Part shown: one piece after another, positions 35,561-43,915 of the stretch | How positions within the stretch are numbered: position 1 is the first letter of the stretch | Layout: each line of letters starts with the position of its first letter | Assembly (NCBI GenBank): GCA_947628035.1 | Contig: CANQYL010000003.1 | Coordinates: 1-49,098, forward strand | DNA length: 49,098 nt | Reading direction: 5' to 3' | Source: an uncultured Akkermansia sp. | GTDB taxonomy: Bacteria > Verrucomicrobiota > Verrucomicrobiia > Verrucomicrobiales > Akkermansiaceae | Program-made: the position numbers and the translations under genes | The notes under the pieces: model-generated | Databases searched by the model: none | Seen by the model: only the letters and a program-made list of their open reading frames with translations | What the model was told of the DNA's origin: nothing

Positions 35561-35589
35561 AGGGTACCAAGCTCCTGCCTCCTTGTCAA
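35561..35589 (-). promoter_or_regulatory. Promoter of the putative lipoprotein gene
   Basis: On the minus strand a perfect TTGACA, 17 bases, TACCCT. The -10 box ends six bases before the GTG start. Confidence 0.6.
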
Positions 35590-35603
35590 TTGTTCTTTCT
35601 GAA

Positions 35604-35930
35604 ATACCAAGGCAAACGCATTTCCTAATGCGTTTGCCTATTTACGATTTACAAAGCCCACGAGGGCTCGGAGTGGGATTGGCCAAAAGCGCAGCTTTTG
35701 CCCGAAGGGCGAAAGCGACCGACGGCTGTAAGGTCGATTAGCCAAAAGCGCAGCTTTTGTCCCAACGGGATGAGGAGTCGTAAGGCGACTCCGAAGCAAA
35801 CGCCGATGGGGCGGCACTGAGTTAATTTACGATTTTGATGCTAGCGCGCTCCGCGCGGGGAAAGCGTGGCGAATGCGCAGCGGAATTTTCGAAGACAAGA
35901 GGGTGAGTTGACAAAAGGAAAGCTGTCGGA
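35604..35930 (+). repeat. Composite intergenic repeat block
   Basis: The longest and clearest block: GCAAACGCATTTCCTAATGC hairpin, ATTTACGATTTAC, two copies of GCCAAAAGCGCAGCTTTTG, GACCGACGGCTGTAAGGTCG, AGTCGTAAGGCGACT, CTAGCGCGCTCCGCGCG, GCGCAGCGGAATTTTCGAAG and GGTGAGTTGACAAAAGGAAA. The 35931-36324 stretch after it holds no convincing gene: short frames around 36082-36342 look like degraded coding sequence. Confidence 0.85.
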
Positions 35931-36264
35931 GTTATGCCCTGCCATGGCGTCAATTTATACGTCTGCTACCCCATTTGATTCATTGTCACGGACTTTGAAG
36001 TTGCCATCTACCTTTCTTTAGAACTGACACAGGATTTTCTTGTAATTTCTATGTCCTTATGGTACACATGAGAATGCTGCTGTGCTCGTGACGCGCGGTA
36101 CTTACAGCCCGGACCGTTATTATCTGAAAAGGGAGCATCGTGTTCAGGGTTTCATGTTCCGTCCCTTGTGGATACCTCAGGCAAACCCGACCCCGCACCC
36201 ACCTATACTCAGGGAACGTGGCTTCCCTACCGCCGACGGCACAGTGGCTCCATTCTCACTCATT

Positions 36265-36280
36265 TGTTCCACGTGGAACA
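36265..36280. promoter_or_regulatory. parS-like 16-bp palindrome
   Basis: TGTTCCACGTGGAACA is a perfect palindrome that differs from the common parS consensus TGTTTCACGTGAAACA at only two symmetric positions. ParB binding would be expected. A near copy lies at 38407. Confidence 0.65.
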
Positions 36281-36324
36281 TTGGCTTTTTGTTGGTGGAG
36301 TCAGGAAGGAGTTCGGAGTTGAAG

Positions 36325-36353
36325 TTGACAAAAGAGAGATAAACGTGTATAAG
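36325..36353 (+). promoter_or_regulatory. Promoter of argS
   Basis: TTGACA, 17 bases, TATAAG. The -10 box ends nine bases before the argS ATG at 36363. Confidence 0.8.
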
Positions 36354-36362
36354 TGGCGCACG

Positions 36363-38126
36363 ATGACAACAATACCAACACTGCTGGCAGATCAGTTGAC
36401 GAGAGCATTGAAAGAAGTTTTCGGTGGTGAAATGCCGGAGAATTCTTCGGGGGTATCTGTGAGTGCGGCGCAGGATTTAAGGTTCGGAGACTACCAGAGC
36501 AACGCCGCGATGGTGTTGGCAAAAAAGGTTGGAAGCAACCCGCGGGAGCTTGCAACAAAGGTGGTGGAAGCGTTGGGCGATATGTCTTTTGCAACGGCTG
36601 AAATAGCGGGACCGGGATTCATCAATTTTCGTGTGAAGCCTGAGTACTACGGTGAGTGCATGAATGAGATGTTGAAGGACGATCGACTCGGAGTACCGCG
36701 GGTCAAGACTCCGAAACGGATCGTCATTGATTTTTCGGCGCCGAACGTGGCAAAACCCATGCATGTGGGACATATTCGCTCCACCATCATCGGCGATACT
36801 CTCGCTCGATTGGCTCGTTTCATGGGTCACACGGTGATCACTGACAATCACATCGGTGATTGGGGAACTCAATTCGGTATGATTCTCTGGGGATGGAAAA
36901 ATATATTGGATAGGGAGAATCTCGAAAAAGATCCCATCAATGCCCTCCTCGACGTCTATAAGGAAGTTAATAAACGCTGCAAAGAGCAGCCTCATACCTT
37001 AGAAGATTGTAAGGCCGAGTTGGTGAAACTCCAGGGAGGAGACGAGGAGAATCTCACCATCTGGAGACGCTGCATTGAAGTGACTCAGGAGGGACTCAAG
37101 AAAATATACGACCGACTCGACATTCATTTTGATGTTTGGCTTGGTGAGAGTTTTTACAACGAATCGCTGCCCGGTCTTGTGGAAAGCCTCATCAACTCAG
37201 GTATTGCACGTGAAAGTGAAGGAGCTGTTTGTGTCTTCTCCGATGGTTTCCATAAGCCACAGAATGATCCGTTTCTTGTCAGCAAAGACGGTGAGTGGCA
37301 ACCCGTTCCTGCCATCATCCGCAAGGCAGATGGCGCGTTTCTTTACGCTACAACGGATCTCGCTACACTTGATTACCGCATCCGGCATTTCCACGCTGAT
37401 TCCATCTGGTATGTCGTGGGAGCTCCCCAGGAAAAACACTTTAAGCAGATTTTTGACATCCAACGTATGCGTGGCATTAGCGGTGACTTCCGTCACGTAG
37501 CTTTTGGCTCCATCCTCGGCAAGGATAAACGTCCGTTCAAAACGCGCGACGGTGAAACGGTTTCTCTCCAGGATGTCATTGATGAAGCCGTGCAACGCGC
37601 CACACGCGTCGTCTGTGAAAAGAGTCCCGACATGCCGGACGATGAGAAAAAGCTTGTTGCGGAAGCCGTCGGTATCGGCGCCATCAAGTTTGCCGAACTC
37701 TCCCAAAACCGTCTCAGTGATTATGTGTTTGACTGGGACAAGATGCTCTCTCTCTCCGGAGATACGGCACCTTACCTCCAGAATTCATACGTTCGCATTC
37801 GCTCCATTTTTCGAAAATTGGATGGAGAATTTTCTCTTCCGGAACTTCCACTCCAGCTCCGGGATGCTGCAGAGATTCACCTTGCTCGTACGCTGGTTCG
37901 CTTCAGTGAAATTGTTCCCTCTACCTTGGACGATTGCCGTCCCAATATCCTTGCTGCTTACCTCCACGACCTCGCTCGAGCTTTCCATAGCTTCTACGAG
38001 GCTTGTCCGGTCTTGCGCAGCGATGCAACCGTCCGTGACAGCAGACTCGCACTCTGTGAACTCACCGCCCGCGTCCTCCATCTCGGGATGGATCTGCTGG
38101 GTATCCATGTTCCGGAGCGTATGTGA
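36363..38126 (+). CDS. argS: Arginine--tRNA ligase, 587 aa
   Basis: Class I synthetase. The N-terminal Add-1 domain (QDLRFGDYQSNAAMVLAKKV) is followed by APNVAKPMHVGHIRST with the HIGH motif in the form HVGH, then DNHIGDWGTQFGM. YVVGAPQEKHFKQIF precedes the KMSKS region, which is degenerate here (FKTRDGETVSL), as in many ArgRS. The C-terminal anticodon-binding helices end LLGIHVPERM. Starting at 36363 (MTTIPTLLADQ) gives a normal ArgRS length; the 65-residue longer reading would cross the promoter and the parS-like site. Confidence 0.95.
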   Translation: MTTIPTLLADQLTRALKEVFGGEMPENSSGVSVSAAQDLRFGDYQSNAAMVLAKKVGSNPRELATKVVEALGDMSFATAEIAGPGFINFRVKPEYYGECMNEMLKDDRLGVPRVKTPKRIVIDFSAPNVAKPMHVGHIRSTIIGDTLARLARFMGHTVITDNHIGDWGTQFGMILWGWKNILDRENLEKDPINALLDVYKEVNKRCKEQPHTLEDCKAELVKLQGGDEENLTIWRRCIEVTQEGLKKIYDRLDIHFDVWLGESFYNESLPGLVESLINSGIARESEGAVCVFSDGFHKPQNDPFLVSKDGEWQPVPAIIRKADGAFLYATTDLATLDYRIRHFHADSIWYVVGAPQEKHFKQIFDIQRMRGISGDFRHVAFGSILGKDKRPFKTRDGETVSLQDVIDEAVQRATRVVCEKSPDMPDDEKKLVAEAVGIGAIKFAELSQNRLSDYVFDWDKMLSLSGDTAPYLQNSYVRIRSIFRKLDGEFSLPELPLQLRDAAEIHLARTLVRFSEIVPSTLDDCRPNILAAYLHDLARAFHSFYEACPVLRSDATVRDSRLALCELTARVLHLGMDLLGIHVPERM

Positions 38127-38139
38127 GCGGAGGAATCAT

Positions 38140-38245
38140 CAGGGCAACCGCATTTTCTAATGCGGTTGCCATTTACGAATTACGATTTACGAGATGGGGA
38201 GTTTGGCGGCTTCGCCGCGAATTTGGCGAACGAGAAGCCTTCTTG
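38140..38245 (+). repeat. Intergenic repeat block
   Basis: GGCAACCGCATTTTCTAATG hairpin (a CGCATT..AATGCGG variant), ATTTACGAATTACGATTTAC, and GGCGGCTTCGCCGC. It belongs to the same family as the other blocks. The rest of the gap to 38664 has a parS-like site and another short block, and no gene. Confidence 0.75.
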
Positions 38246-38406
38246 AGAGCCGTCATCATAATGACCGTTGGTTGTCACGATTTTTGGTACATGTAAACGA
38301 AGGTATCAGTCAAGAAGGGCATTTCCTCCGCTGATTAACTTTCCTCAAATACGTTTTTCCGAAGTCTCCATCACTCCATTTGCCATTCCATCTCCTCCGG
38401 TGAAAA

Positions 38407-38422
38407 TGTTCCACATGGAACA
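38407..38422. promoter_or_regulatory. Second parS-like site
   Basis: TGTTCCACATGGAACA differs from the site at 36265 by one central base. The two sites flank argS at a distance of about 2.1 kb. Confidence 0.5.
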
Positions 38423-38465
38423 TTTGAATGTTCGGGAATCGGTCGATCATTGCAGGCTTTGGTGA

Positions 38466-38530
38466 TATTTACGATTTACGATTTGGATGTTCGCGCGCTA
38501 CGCGCGGAGATGCGGAGCAAGAGCAGAGGT
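38466..38530 (+). repeat. Intergenic repeat block (short)
   Basis: ATTTACGATTTACGATTTGG, GCGCGCTACGCGCG and GATGCGGAGCAAGAGCAGAG, a shortened version of the dispersed repeat. Confidence 0.7.
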
Positions 38531-38664
38531 AGTATTAAGAGCGCGAGTCCTTGTCAAAGATGCTGTGTTTCAGCCATGGGGAGGCGGGAAGATGAGGGAC
38601 GCTCTCAGGTAGGAAAGGGCGCATTTTCATCTTCCCACCTCCATGGGGAAAAGGGCGGGGACTA

Positions 38665-39342
38665 TTAAAAGTCCAGAGCCACGCCGAGACGCACGCCGTG
38701 ATAGAGCTGCTTGCGTGTATGGGCTCCATTATCATCACCCGTGAAACTGGGGTCTGCGGTGGAACCGAAGAATTGATAAGCCAGAAAAGCCTCAAAGTGG
38801 CGGGAAATGCGATAACGCAGACCGACTTCGGCAGAGTAGGCAAAGGCGTACTCGGAGTTATGGGCGTGGTAGGTCGCCACATCAGGTTCTTCGAGTTTCA
38901 ACTTGAGACTTTCATTAATGACACCTACATTAGCTCCGATGAAGCCGGAGACATATTCACCCATGGGGTGCGTGTAACGATAACCGGGCATGAGGAAGAA
39001 ATCGTTGACGCGGACGTCCATCTTGTATCCGCCGAACTGAGAGGCATCGTCTGATCCTGTGGCGAAACCGAATCGGAGGTTGAAGGAGGAGTGCTCATTC
39101 ACCGCATAGACACCGGTGAGATCCACGCCCAGGGTATCGACTCTGGGAGCGTTAAAGCCATCGGCTTTGACGATGTCCCGTGCGGCGAAGTTGTAGCCAA
39201 CCCCGAGTTCCAGGGAGTAGGGGTTGGCGTGTTCGACGACGGTATAGGTAGTAGTGGTACCAGCCATGGCGGCGGGTATGGCTGCTACGGCAGCCACAGC
39301 ATACAATGCAGTTTTCATGATGGTTTTTATAGATTGATTCAT
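38665..39342 (-). CDS. Outer-membrane beta-barrel protein, 225 aa
   Basis: Signal peptide ALYAVAAVAAIPAAMAG, then alternating strands typical of an eight-stranded OmpA-like or OmpW-like barrel: YSLELGVGYNFAARD, SSFNLRFGFATG, NDFFLMPGYRYTHPMGEY, VSGFIGANVGVI, YAFAYSAEVGLRYRIS, FEAFLAYQFFG, and HGVRLGVALDF at the end with a terminal phenylalanine, the outer-membrane sorting signal. The role is unknown. GGAG just before the start and a good promoter upstream suggest a single-gene unit. Confidence 0.85.
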   Translation of the reverse strand: MNQSIKTIMKTALYAVAAVAAIPAAMAGTTTTYTVVEHANPYSLELGVGYNFAARDIVKADGFNAPRVDTLGVDLTGVYAVNEHSSFNLRFGFATGSDDASQFGGYKMDVRVNDFFLMPGYRYTHPMGEYVSGFIGANVGVINESLKLKLEEPDVATYHAHNSEYAFAYSAEVGLRYRISRHFEAFLAYQFFGSTADPSFTGDDNGAHTRKQLYHGVRLGVALDF

Positions 39343-39386
39343 TTCTCCGGGATTGCAAAATTGCTTGCAGTCGAGGATTACCGGAG

Positions 39387-39416
39387 ATTGTATCTATAAC
39401 AGAGAAGAATTGTCAA
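39387..39416 (-). promoter_or_regulatory. Promoter of the beta-barrel gene
   Basis: On the minus strand TTGACA, 18 bases, TACAAT, about 45 bases before the start codon. Confidence 0.75.
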
Positions 39417-39532
39417 GATGCCGCCATCCAATAGTTATCTACTAATTCTAAATAAGTTAGATCATAAAAATCAAGGTCTTTCATCGGTTAGAAGTGTTAT
39501 ACGATGAAGAGGAGGGCATCTATCTTATGGAG

Positions 39533-40042
39533 TTATTTTGAGTTCAACTCGCCGATGATGGTATAGTTGGGGTGGAAGGGACGAATGACCGAAGGGAAAG
39601 ATGCCGCGTAACGTCGGAGGGTAGGGAGCAAAGGACCTGCGGCGAATTGAATCAGTTTCTCTCGGTCCTTCGGAAGCAAGACAGCCGGGCAGCCGGCGTT
39701 GTACAGGGCAATGGAGGGGATACCTTCTGAGGAGAACATGAGGCGCAAGGGCCAGATGAGGCACTCGAAGGGACGTTCCTTGCGAGGGAGAATGCAGCCT
39801 TCGGAGCCGAGCAAAGGGCATAATGCCGGTTCCTCCGGATTTTGGCTGTGGAAATGCAGTTCAAAGGTCTCAGCGGCACATCCGGGGCGTTCCTCCCGCT
39901 TTTTGAGGGGAATGCCCCTTTGGCGCAAGCGATCTGCGAGTTCCGGGTGAAGGGAAGGGGACTCCCAAGCCGAGCTGCGGTGAAAATTACAGCAAAGCCT
40001 GCAATTGGCACATTGTTCGGCGCTGATGAATTCGGTGAGCAT
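39533..40042 (-). CDS. YkgJ-family cysteine cluster protein, 169 aa
   Basis: A zinc- or iron-sulfur-type cysteine cluster. CANCRLCCNFH near the N-terminus, then CPLLGSEGCILPRKERPFEC and a last cysteine in NAGCPAVLL, as in YkgJ/DUF(CxxCxxCC) proteins. The family function is not established. ATG 40042 gives the family-like start and lies just after the stop of the DUF2156 gene; a TTG-started reading from 40090 would overlap that gene. Confidence 0.8.
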   Translation of the reverse strand: MLTEFISAEQCANCRLCCNFHRSSAWESPSLHPELADRLRQRGIPLKKREERPGCAAETFELHFHSQNPEEPALCPLLGSEGCILPRKERPFECLIWPLRLMFSSEGIPSIALYNAGCPAVLLPKDREKLIQFAAGPLLPTLRRYAASFPSVIRPFHPNYTIIGELNSK

Positions 40043-40046
40043 GGAA

Positions 40047-40970
40047 TCAGGGGTGGGTTTGCCGAAGCCCCCTTGCCTTGAATTTTTCAAGGATTTCGCA
40101 GGGATGAAAGGAGAGCTTGGATTGTCGCAGACCCGGCTGGTTCAGATCTTCCTCCCGGTTGATGAATTGACAGGATGAGGGCAGCAGACGAGCCGTCTCC
40201 CGCGTGAGCAGAGGGTAAGCCGCACGATACGCCGGGATGCATTTTTCGTAGTGAATATCGGCAACGGAGGGAGATATCATGCTCCCCACGGCCATTCCAA
40301 CCGGTTTTTCCCGGACGTAGAGCACGCCTCCGAAGAGTTGGAGTTCATGGATATGCTTCAGAGCGTTGCGAATGGCCCTTGCTTCATGCAGCAGGGCAGG
40401 GGAGGGCTCCTGCGCCGCGAGCCATTCCTCCGCCACGTTCAGGACATCCTGCGCGGGCACCTCGGACAGCGAATGGAAGTTGATCTCTCCCGGATAAGTG
40501 CGTTCAAATTGGGAGATATGGTTGCGCTTGTTGTGAAAAGCCGTTCCCGGCAGCAGAGCCAGCTCTTCCCGCTTGTACAGATAATCTGCGTCTCCCCGGT
40601 CGCTCAGGACTTCCCAGGGACCCGGCAGTAACGTGCGCAGAAGCTCGCATTGCTCCGCAGACAGCAGGCAAAAGCTCAGCTCCCTTCCGCGGGCCACAGA
40701 GTCCTCCCGGAGGGCTTGCAGAGCCTCAGGGAGCGTAGCAGGCTCTGCACAGCAAGGGAAAGCGTACCCCTGTAACCGTCCATTCCCGGCAAAGTGGCGA
40801 AACAGAGCGCCGTTGCGCGCCGCTATCGTGGTGCCGTACTTTTCGCTCAGGAGGTAGATGTTGGCGAAGGAGAGGTCACTGGTCCGACAGGAACGGGTGA
40901 GCTCTCTCACGGTGGGAGCGTCCTGCAGGCAGGGAGCAGCGAAAGGCAGGGCTGTAGTGTCCGTCGTCAT
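40047..40970 (-). CDS. DUF2156 (lysyl-PG synthase C-terminal-like) protein, 307 aa
   Basis: Resembles the soluble GNAT-like domain of phosphatidylglycerol lysyltransferases (Pfam PF09924) without the membrane part. TSDLSFANIYLLSEKYGTTI starts it, FHNKRNHISQFERTYPGEI is the conserved central block, LQLFGGVLYVREKPVGMAVG is the core strand pair, and FINREEDLNQPGLRQSKLSF closes it. The acceptor is unknown. The YkgJ-type gene follows, and bamA ends 53 bases upstream, so bamA, this gene and YkgJ may be cotranscribed. Confidence 0.85.
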   Translation of the reverse strand: MTTDTTALPFAAPCLQDAPTVRELTRSCRTSDLSFANIYLLSEKYGTTIAARNGALFRHFAGNGRLQGYAFPCCAEPATLPEALQALREDSVARGRELSFCLLSAEQCELLRTLLPGPWEVLSDRGDADYLYKREELALLPGTAFHNKRNHISQFERTYPGEINFHSLSEVPAQDVLNVAEEWLAAQEPSPALLHEARAIRNALKHIHELQLFGGVLYVREKPVGMAVGSMISPSVADIHYEKCIPAYRAAYPLLTRETARLLPSSCQFINREEDLNQPGLRQSKLSFHPCEILEKFKARGLRQTHP

Positions 40971-41022
40971 GCCTCTTCTCGTCAGCTGTCAAGCATCCTT
41001 CCTCCCCCAGGAAAAATGGGAA

Positions 41023-43665
41023 TCAGTACTTGTAGTCCACGTAGAATTGGAAAGTGCCGGAGCGATCGATGGCGTTGCTCGTCTTGAACGGTATCGCGTA
41101 GTCAACGGCTACGGGACCCATCGGGAGCAGGAGCCTCAGACCGATACCGTAGTCCGCACAAAAATCCTTCAACTCAAAATCAAAGGCATCTTCATGCACA
41201 AAACCGGCATCCACGAAGAAGGCGAAACGTACGTTCTCAATGATGGGGATACTCACTTCCGCCTGGATGAAAGCCGAGGAGTTACCTCCCATCGTTTCAT
41301 CTCCCGAGAGCTGCTCATCCACCATGCCCACGTCGCGGTAGCGGAAGCCGCGCAGGTTGTTCGGTCCGCCCAGGTAGCAGCGCTCAAAAATCGGCACGCT
41401 CTCTTTGTCATCGACAGTGTCGATGGTTTCCATCCCGAAATTAAGGCTGAAGATGGAATCCCAGATGGAATTGTAGTAGATGGAGGCGGAGATGCCGGTG
41501 CTGTAGGTTTCCACGGTGCTACCGGGACCGCTGTACGCTACGTGAGCTTCAAAGTTTCCTCCCTTTCGCGGGGAGATCATGGCATCTCGAGTGTCGTACT
41601 CGTAGGCAAGTCGGACGTTGCTCCGGGTGTATTCTCCGCAATTGGCTCGGAAGAAGGGAGGTGCGTCCCATTGGGGATCCAGATTGTAATTCTCGATCCG
41701 GTAGTCGATACGCACGGATCTCTTTTCGTCCAGCGCCTTCCGCAGGTACACGTTATACCCGTAGTTCTCCTGCGTGTAGTAATCGCTCATGTACGTGGAG
41801 TCCGAGTAATAGAGCTCATTACCCAGCGCCAGTTTGCGGTCCAAAAACCACGGTTCCAACAGGCTGATGCTCGCACTCTTCGTCTCCCAACCCAGCTTGC
41901 CGGACACCGCCAGCCTCTGGCCTCCGCCAACCACCGAACCCCTTCCGAAGAGTCCACGGATGTCAAAGTTGCGTTGCACCGCATTGGCGTAAACGTACAC
42001 ACTTTCTATGGACGAGACGGCGACACCGACGGAGAGGTTTCCGGTGCGTTCCTCCCTCACGTTGATGTTAATATCGCGGTACCCCGCCACATCTGAGGCA
42101 GCCGGGGAGACATCCACAGGCGGTGCGAAATACTCGAGATTTTCAAGGCGTTTCTTAGCCGTCTCCAGGTCCACTGAGTTGAAATTCTGACCGGGCTTGA
42201 GCGGGAGCTCTCTCAGGATGACGTAAGGCTTGGTTTTCGTGTTGCCTCGCACATTGATGCGCCCGACGGCGTACCGATTCCCTTCCGTAATCTCATAGCA
42301 AATGTCGATCACGTGCGTTCCGTCTTTTTCCACTCCCACCTCGTTGATGTCCGGTCTCACCTCCGCGTCGGCGTACCCCTTCGCCCCGTAGTAGCGCCGC
42401 ACCATCGTCGCATCGTCAGACACCTTTTGCAGGGAGTAAATGTCCCCGTCCAGCATGCTCATGCCGGGCTCAAGTTCGTTGGTCGTATAGACCGTGTTTC
42501 CCTTGAAGGTTACGTGGCGCACTCGGTAGCGAGGTCCCTCGTTGATGTGGACAAGCATCTTGAGATTTTGCGGACCATTTTTAGAGCCGTATTCCGTGTA
42601 GTCCACCTTGGTGATGGCGGCTCTCAGGTGCCCGTAGTTGCGGTAGTGTCGGATAATTTCCTGCAAGTCGTCATCCAGTCTCTCGCGATCCACTTTGCCG
42701 GAGTCATCCAACCAGTGGAACAGGGGACTGCGCTGTTTGGTTTTCATGATGCGTCTCAGCTGCTGCGAATCGAACAGGTGGTTGCCCACGAAGTTGATGT
42801 GCTGCATGCGCACCTCTCTCCCTTCGTTGATGTCAAAGATAATGTCCTGGTATCCGCTGCGAGCCGTGGAATTGCTGCGCCACGCCACTTTCACGTCCGG
42901 ATACCCGGCATCGTGGTAGAGTTTGATGATTTCCGCTCGAGCCTGCGCCAGATCGTGGTCGTTAATCACCCGGCTGGACATGAGCTTCGTGGCCTCTCTC
43001 AGCTTCTTCGCGCTCATGTGGTAGTTTCCGGTGAATCCTACGCCACCCATCACCCCGGCCGGTTCTACCTCAAAGGTGACCCTCACCCCGTTTGCTCCGG
43101 TCGGCGTGGCTGAAACTCGTGCGTTGTTCCCCACGAGCCCTTTTTCCAACAGGCGTTCCAAGTCGTCGTTGATGCGTGACGAGGAGTACTTGCTTCCGGG
43201 CGCCGTCTGAATCACATCGAGCAACCTCTGGTCCGGAACCGTCTTCTTTCCCTTGATGTACCGGATATCAACGCCCGTCACCGTTCGCCCATCGTAATTC
43301 TCCGGTGCCCCCAGAATGCCCAAACCGGTAGAGGCTCCCAGCTCCCGCGATATAGCCTCATCTCCCAGGACATGCGTGTCCTGAGCGGTGTTGATGAGGC
43401 GCGGTGTGACCGCCGTCTCCGGCGTCGCCGTTGCCGGTTGTCCCTGTTGAGGCGCCGTCGGCTCTGCCTGTTGTCCGGTGGGCGTGGGCTGTTGCGGCGC
43501 AGGCCGAACCGGTGTGGAGGTCGCGCTGCTCGAGGTCGTCTCCTCCAGCATCGCCTTCAAAAAAGGATCATCCGTTGAGTCTTGTCCTTTAAGGCTCGGC
43601 GTGGCTGCCGCCACGACCATAACCGCTGCCAAAACTGATCGTGGATGCAGTAGACTCGCGTTCAT
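41023..43665 (-). CDS. bamA: Outer-membrane protein assembly factor BamA, 880 aa
   Basis: Signal peptide (SVLAAVMVVAAATPSLKG), then a Pro/Gln/Thr-rich linker of about 50 residues. POTRA domains follow, with their typical strands (ITEGNRYAVGRINVRGNTKT, INEGPRYRVRHVTFKGNT, FDINEGREVRMQHINFVGN). The C-terminal surface-antigen barrel has YEYDTRDAMISPRKGG, RCYLGGPNNLRGFRYRDVG (conserved RGF loop), GGNSSAFIQAEVSIPI, and GPVAVDYAIPF. It ends FQFYVDYKY, an aromatic terminus. Length fits BamA with five POTRA domains plus the linker. The protein folds and inserts barrel proteins such as the one at 38.7 kb. Confidence 0.94.
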   Translation of the reverse strand: MNASLLHPRSVLAAVMVVAAATPSLKGQDSTDDPFLKAMLEETTSSSATSTPVRPAPQQPTPTGQQAEPTAPQQGQPATATPETAVTPRLINTAQDTHVLGDEAISRELGASTGLGILGAPENYDGRTVTGVDIRYIKGKKTVPDQRLLDVIQTAPGSKYSSSRINDDLERLLEKGLVGNNARVSATPTGANGVRVTFEVEPAGVMGGVGFTGNYHMSAKKLREATKLMSSRVINDHDLAQARAEIIKLYHDAGYPDVKVAWRSNSTARSGYQDIIFDINEGREVRMQHINFVGNHLFDSQQLRRIMKTKQRSPLFHWLDDSGKVDRERLDDDLQEIIRHYRNYGHLRAAITKVDYTEYGSKNGPQNLKMLVHINEGPRYRVRHVTFKGNTVYTTNELEPGMSMLDGDIYSLQKVSDDATMVRRYYGAKGYADAEVRPDINEVGVEKDGTHVIDICYEITEGNRYAVGRINVRGNTKTKPYVILRELPLKPGQNFNSVDLETAKKRLENLEYFAPPVDVSPAASDVAGYRDININVREERTGNLSVGVAVSSIESVYVYANAVQRNFDIRGLFGRGSVVGGGQRLAVSGKLGWETKSASISLLEPWFLDRKLALGNELYYSDSTYMSDYYTQENYGYNVYLRKALDEKRSVRIDYRIENYNLDPQWDAPPFFRANCGEYTRSNVRLAYEYDTRDAMISPRKGGNFEAHVAYSGPGSTVETYSTGISASIYYNSIWDSIFSLNFGMETIDTVDDKESVPIFERCYLGGPNNLRGFRYRDVGMVDEQLSGDETMGGNSSAFIQAEVSIPIIENVRFAFFVDAGFVHEDAFDFELKDFCADYGIGLRLLLPMGPVAVDYAIPFKTSNAIDRSGTFQFYVDYKY

Positions 43666-43671
43666 ACCCTC

Positions 43672-43702
43672 TTATCATGCCTGATATCCGCCCTCTCGTC
43701 AA
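43672..43702 (-). promoter_or_regulatory. Possible promoter of bamA
   Basis: On the minus strand TTGACG, 19 bases, TGATAA; six bases before the ATG. The spacer is longer than ideal. The 43703-43915 stretch beyond holds no gene that I can see. Confidence 0.4.
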
Positions 43703-43915
43703 GTTATTATCAGGACATTTTCCTCTCCGCCCGACCTCAAAATCAACTCGACAAAAGTTTCCTCAAAACGGACGGGATGAATTTCATGAAAGCCTGATGC
43801 CGCAGAAATGAAGGATTAATATCAATTGTCTATCGCTTAAAATGAGTAGATAATTAATGATAGAGTTACTTTTTATGAGACTTTGGTGACTTTTTCTCTT
43901 GAAACCGTGCAGTTT

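Noticed and set aside
36082..36342. An 86-codon frame, and an extended argS frame from 36168
   Set aside because: Both cross the parS-like palindrome and the argS promoter, have no ribosome binding site, and the encoded residues match nothing that I know.
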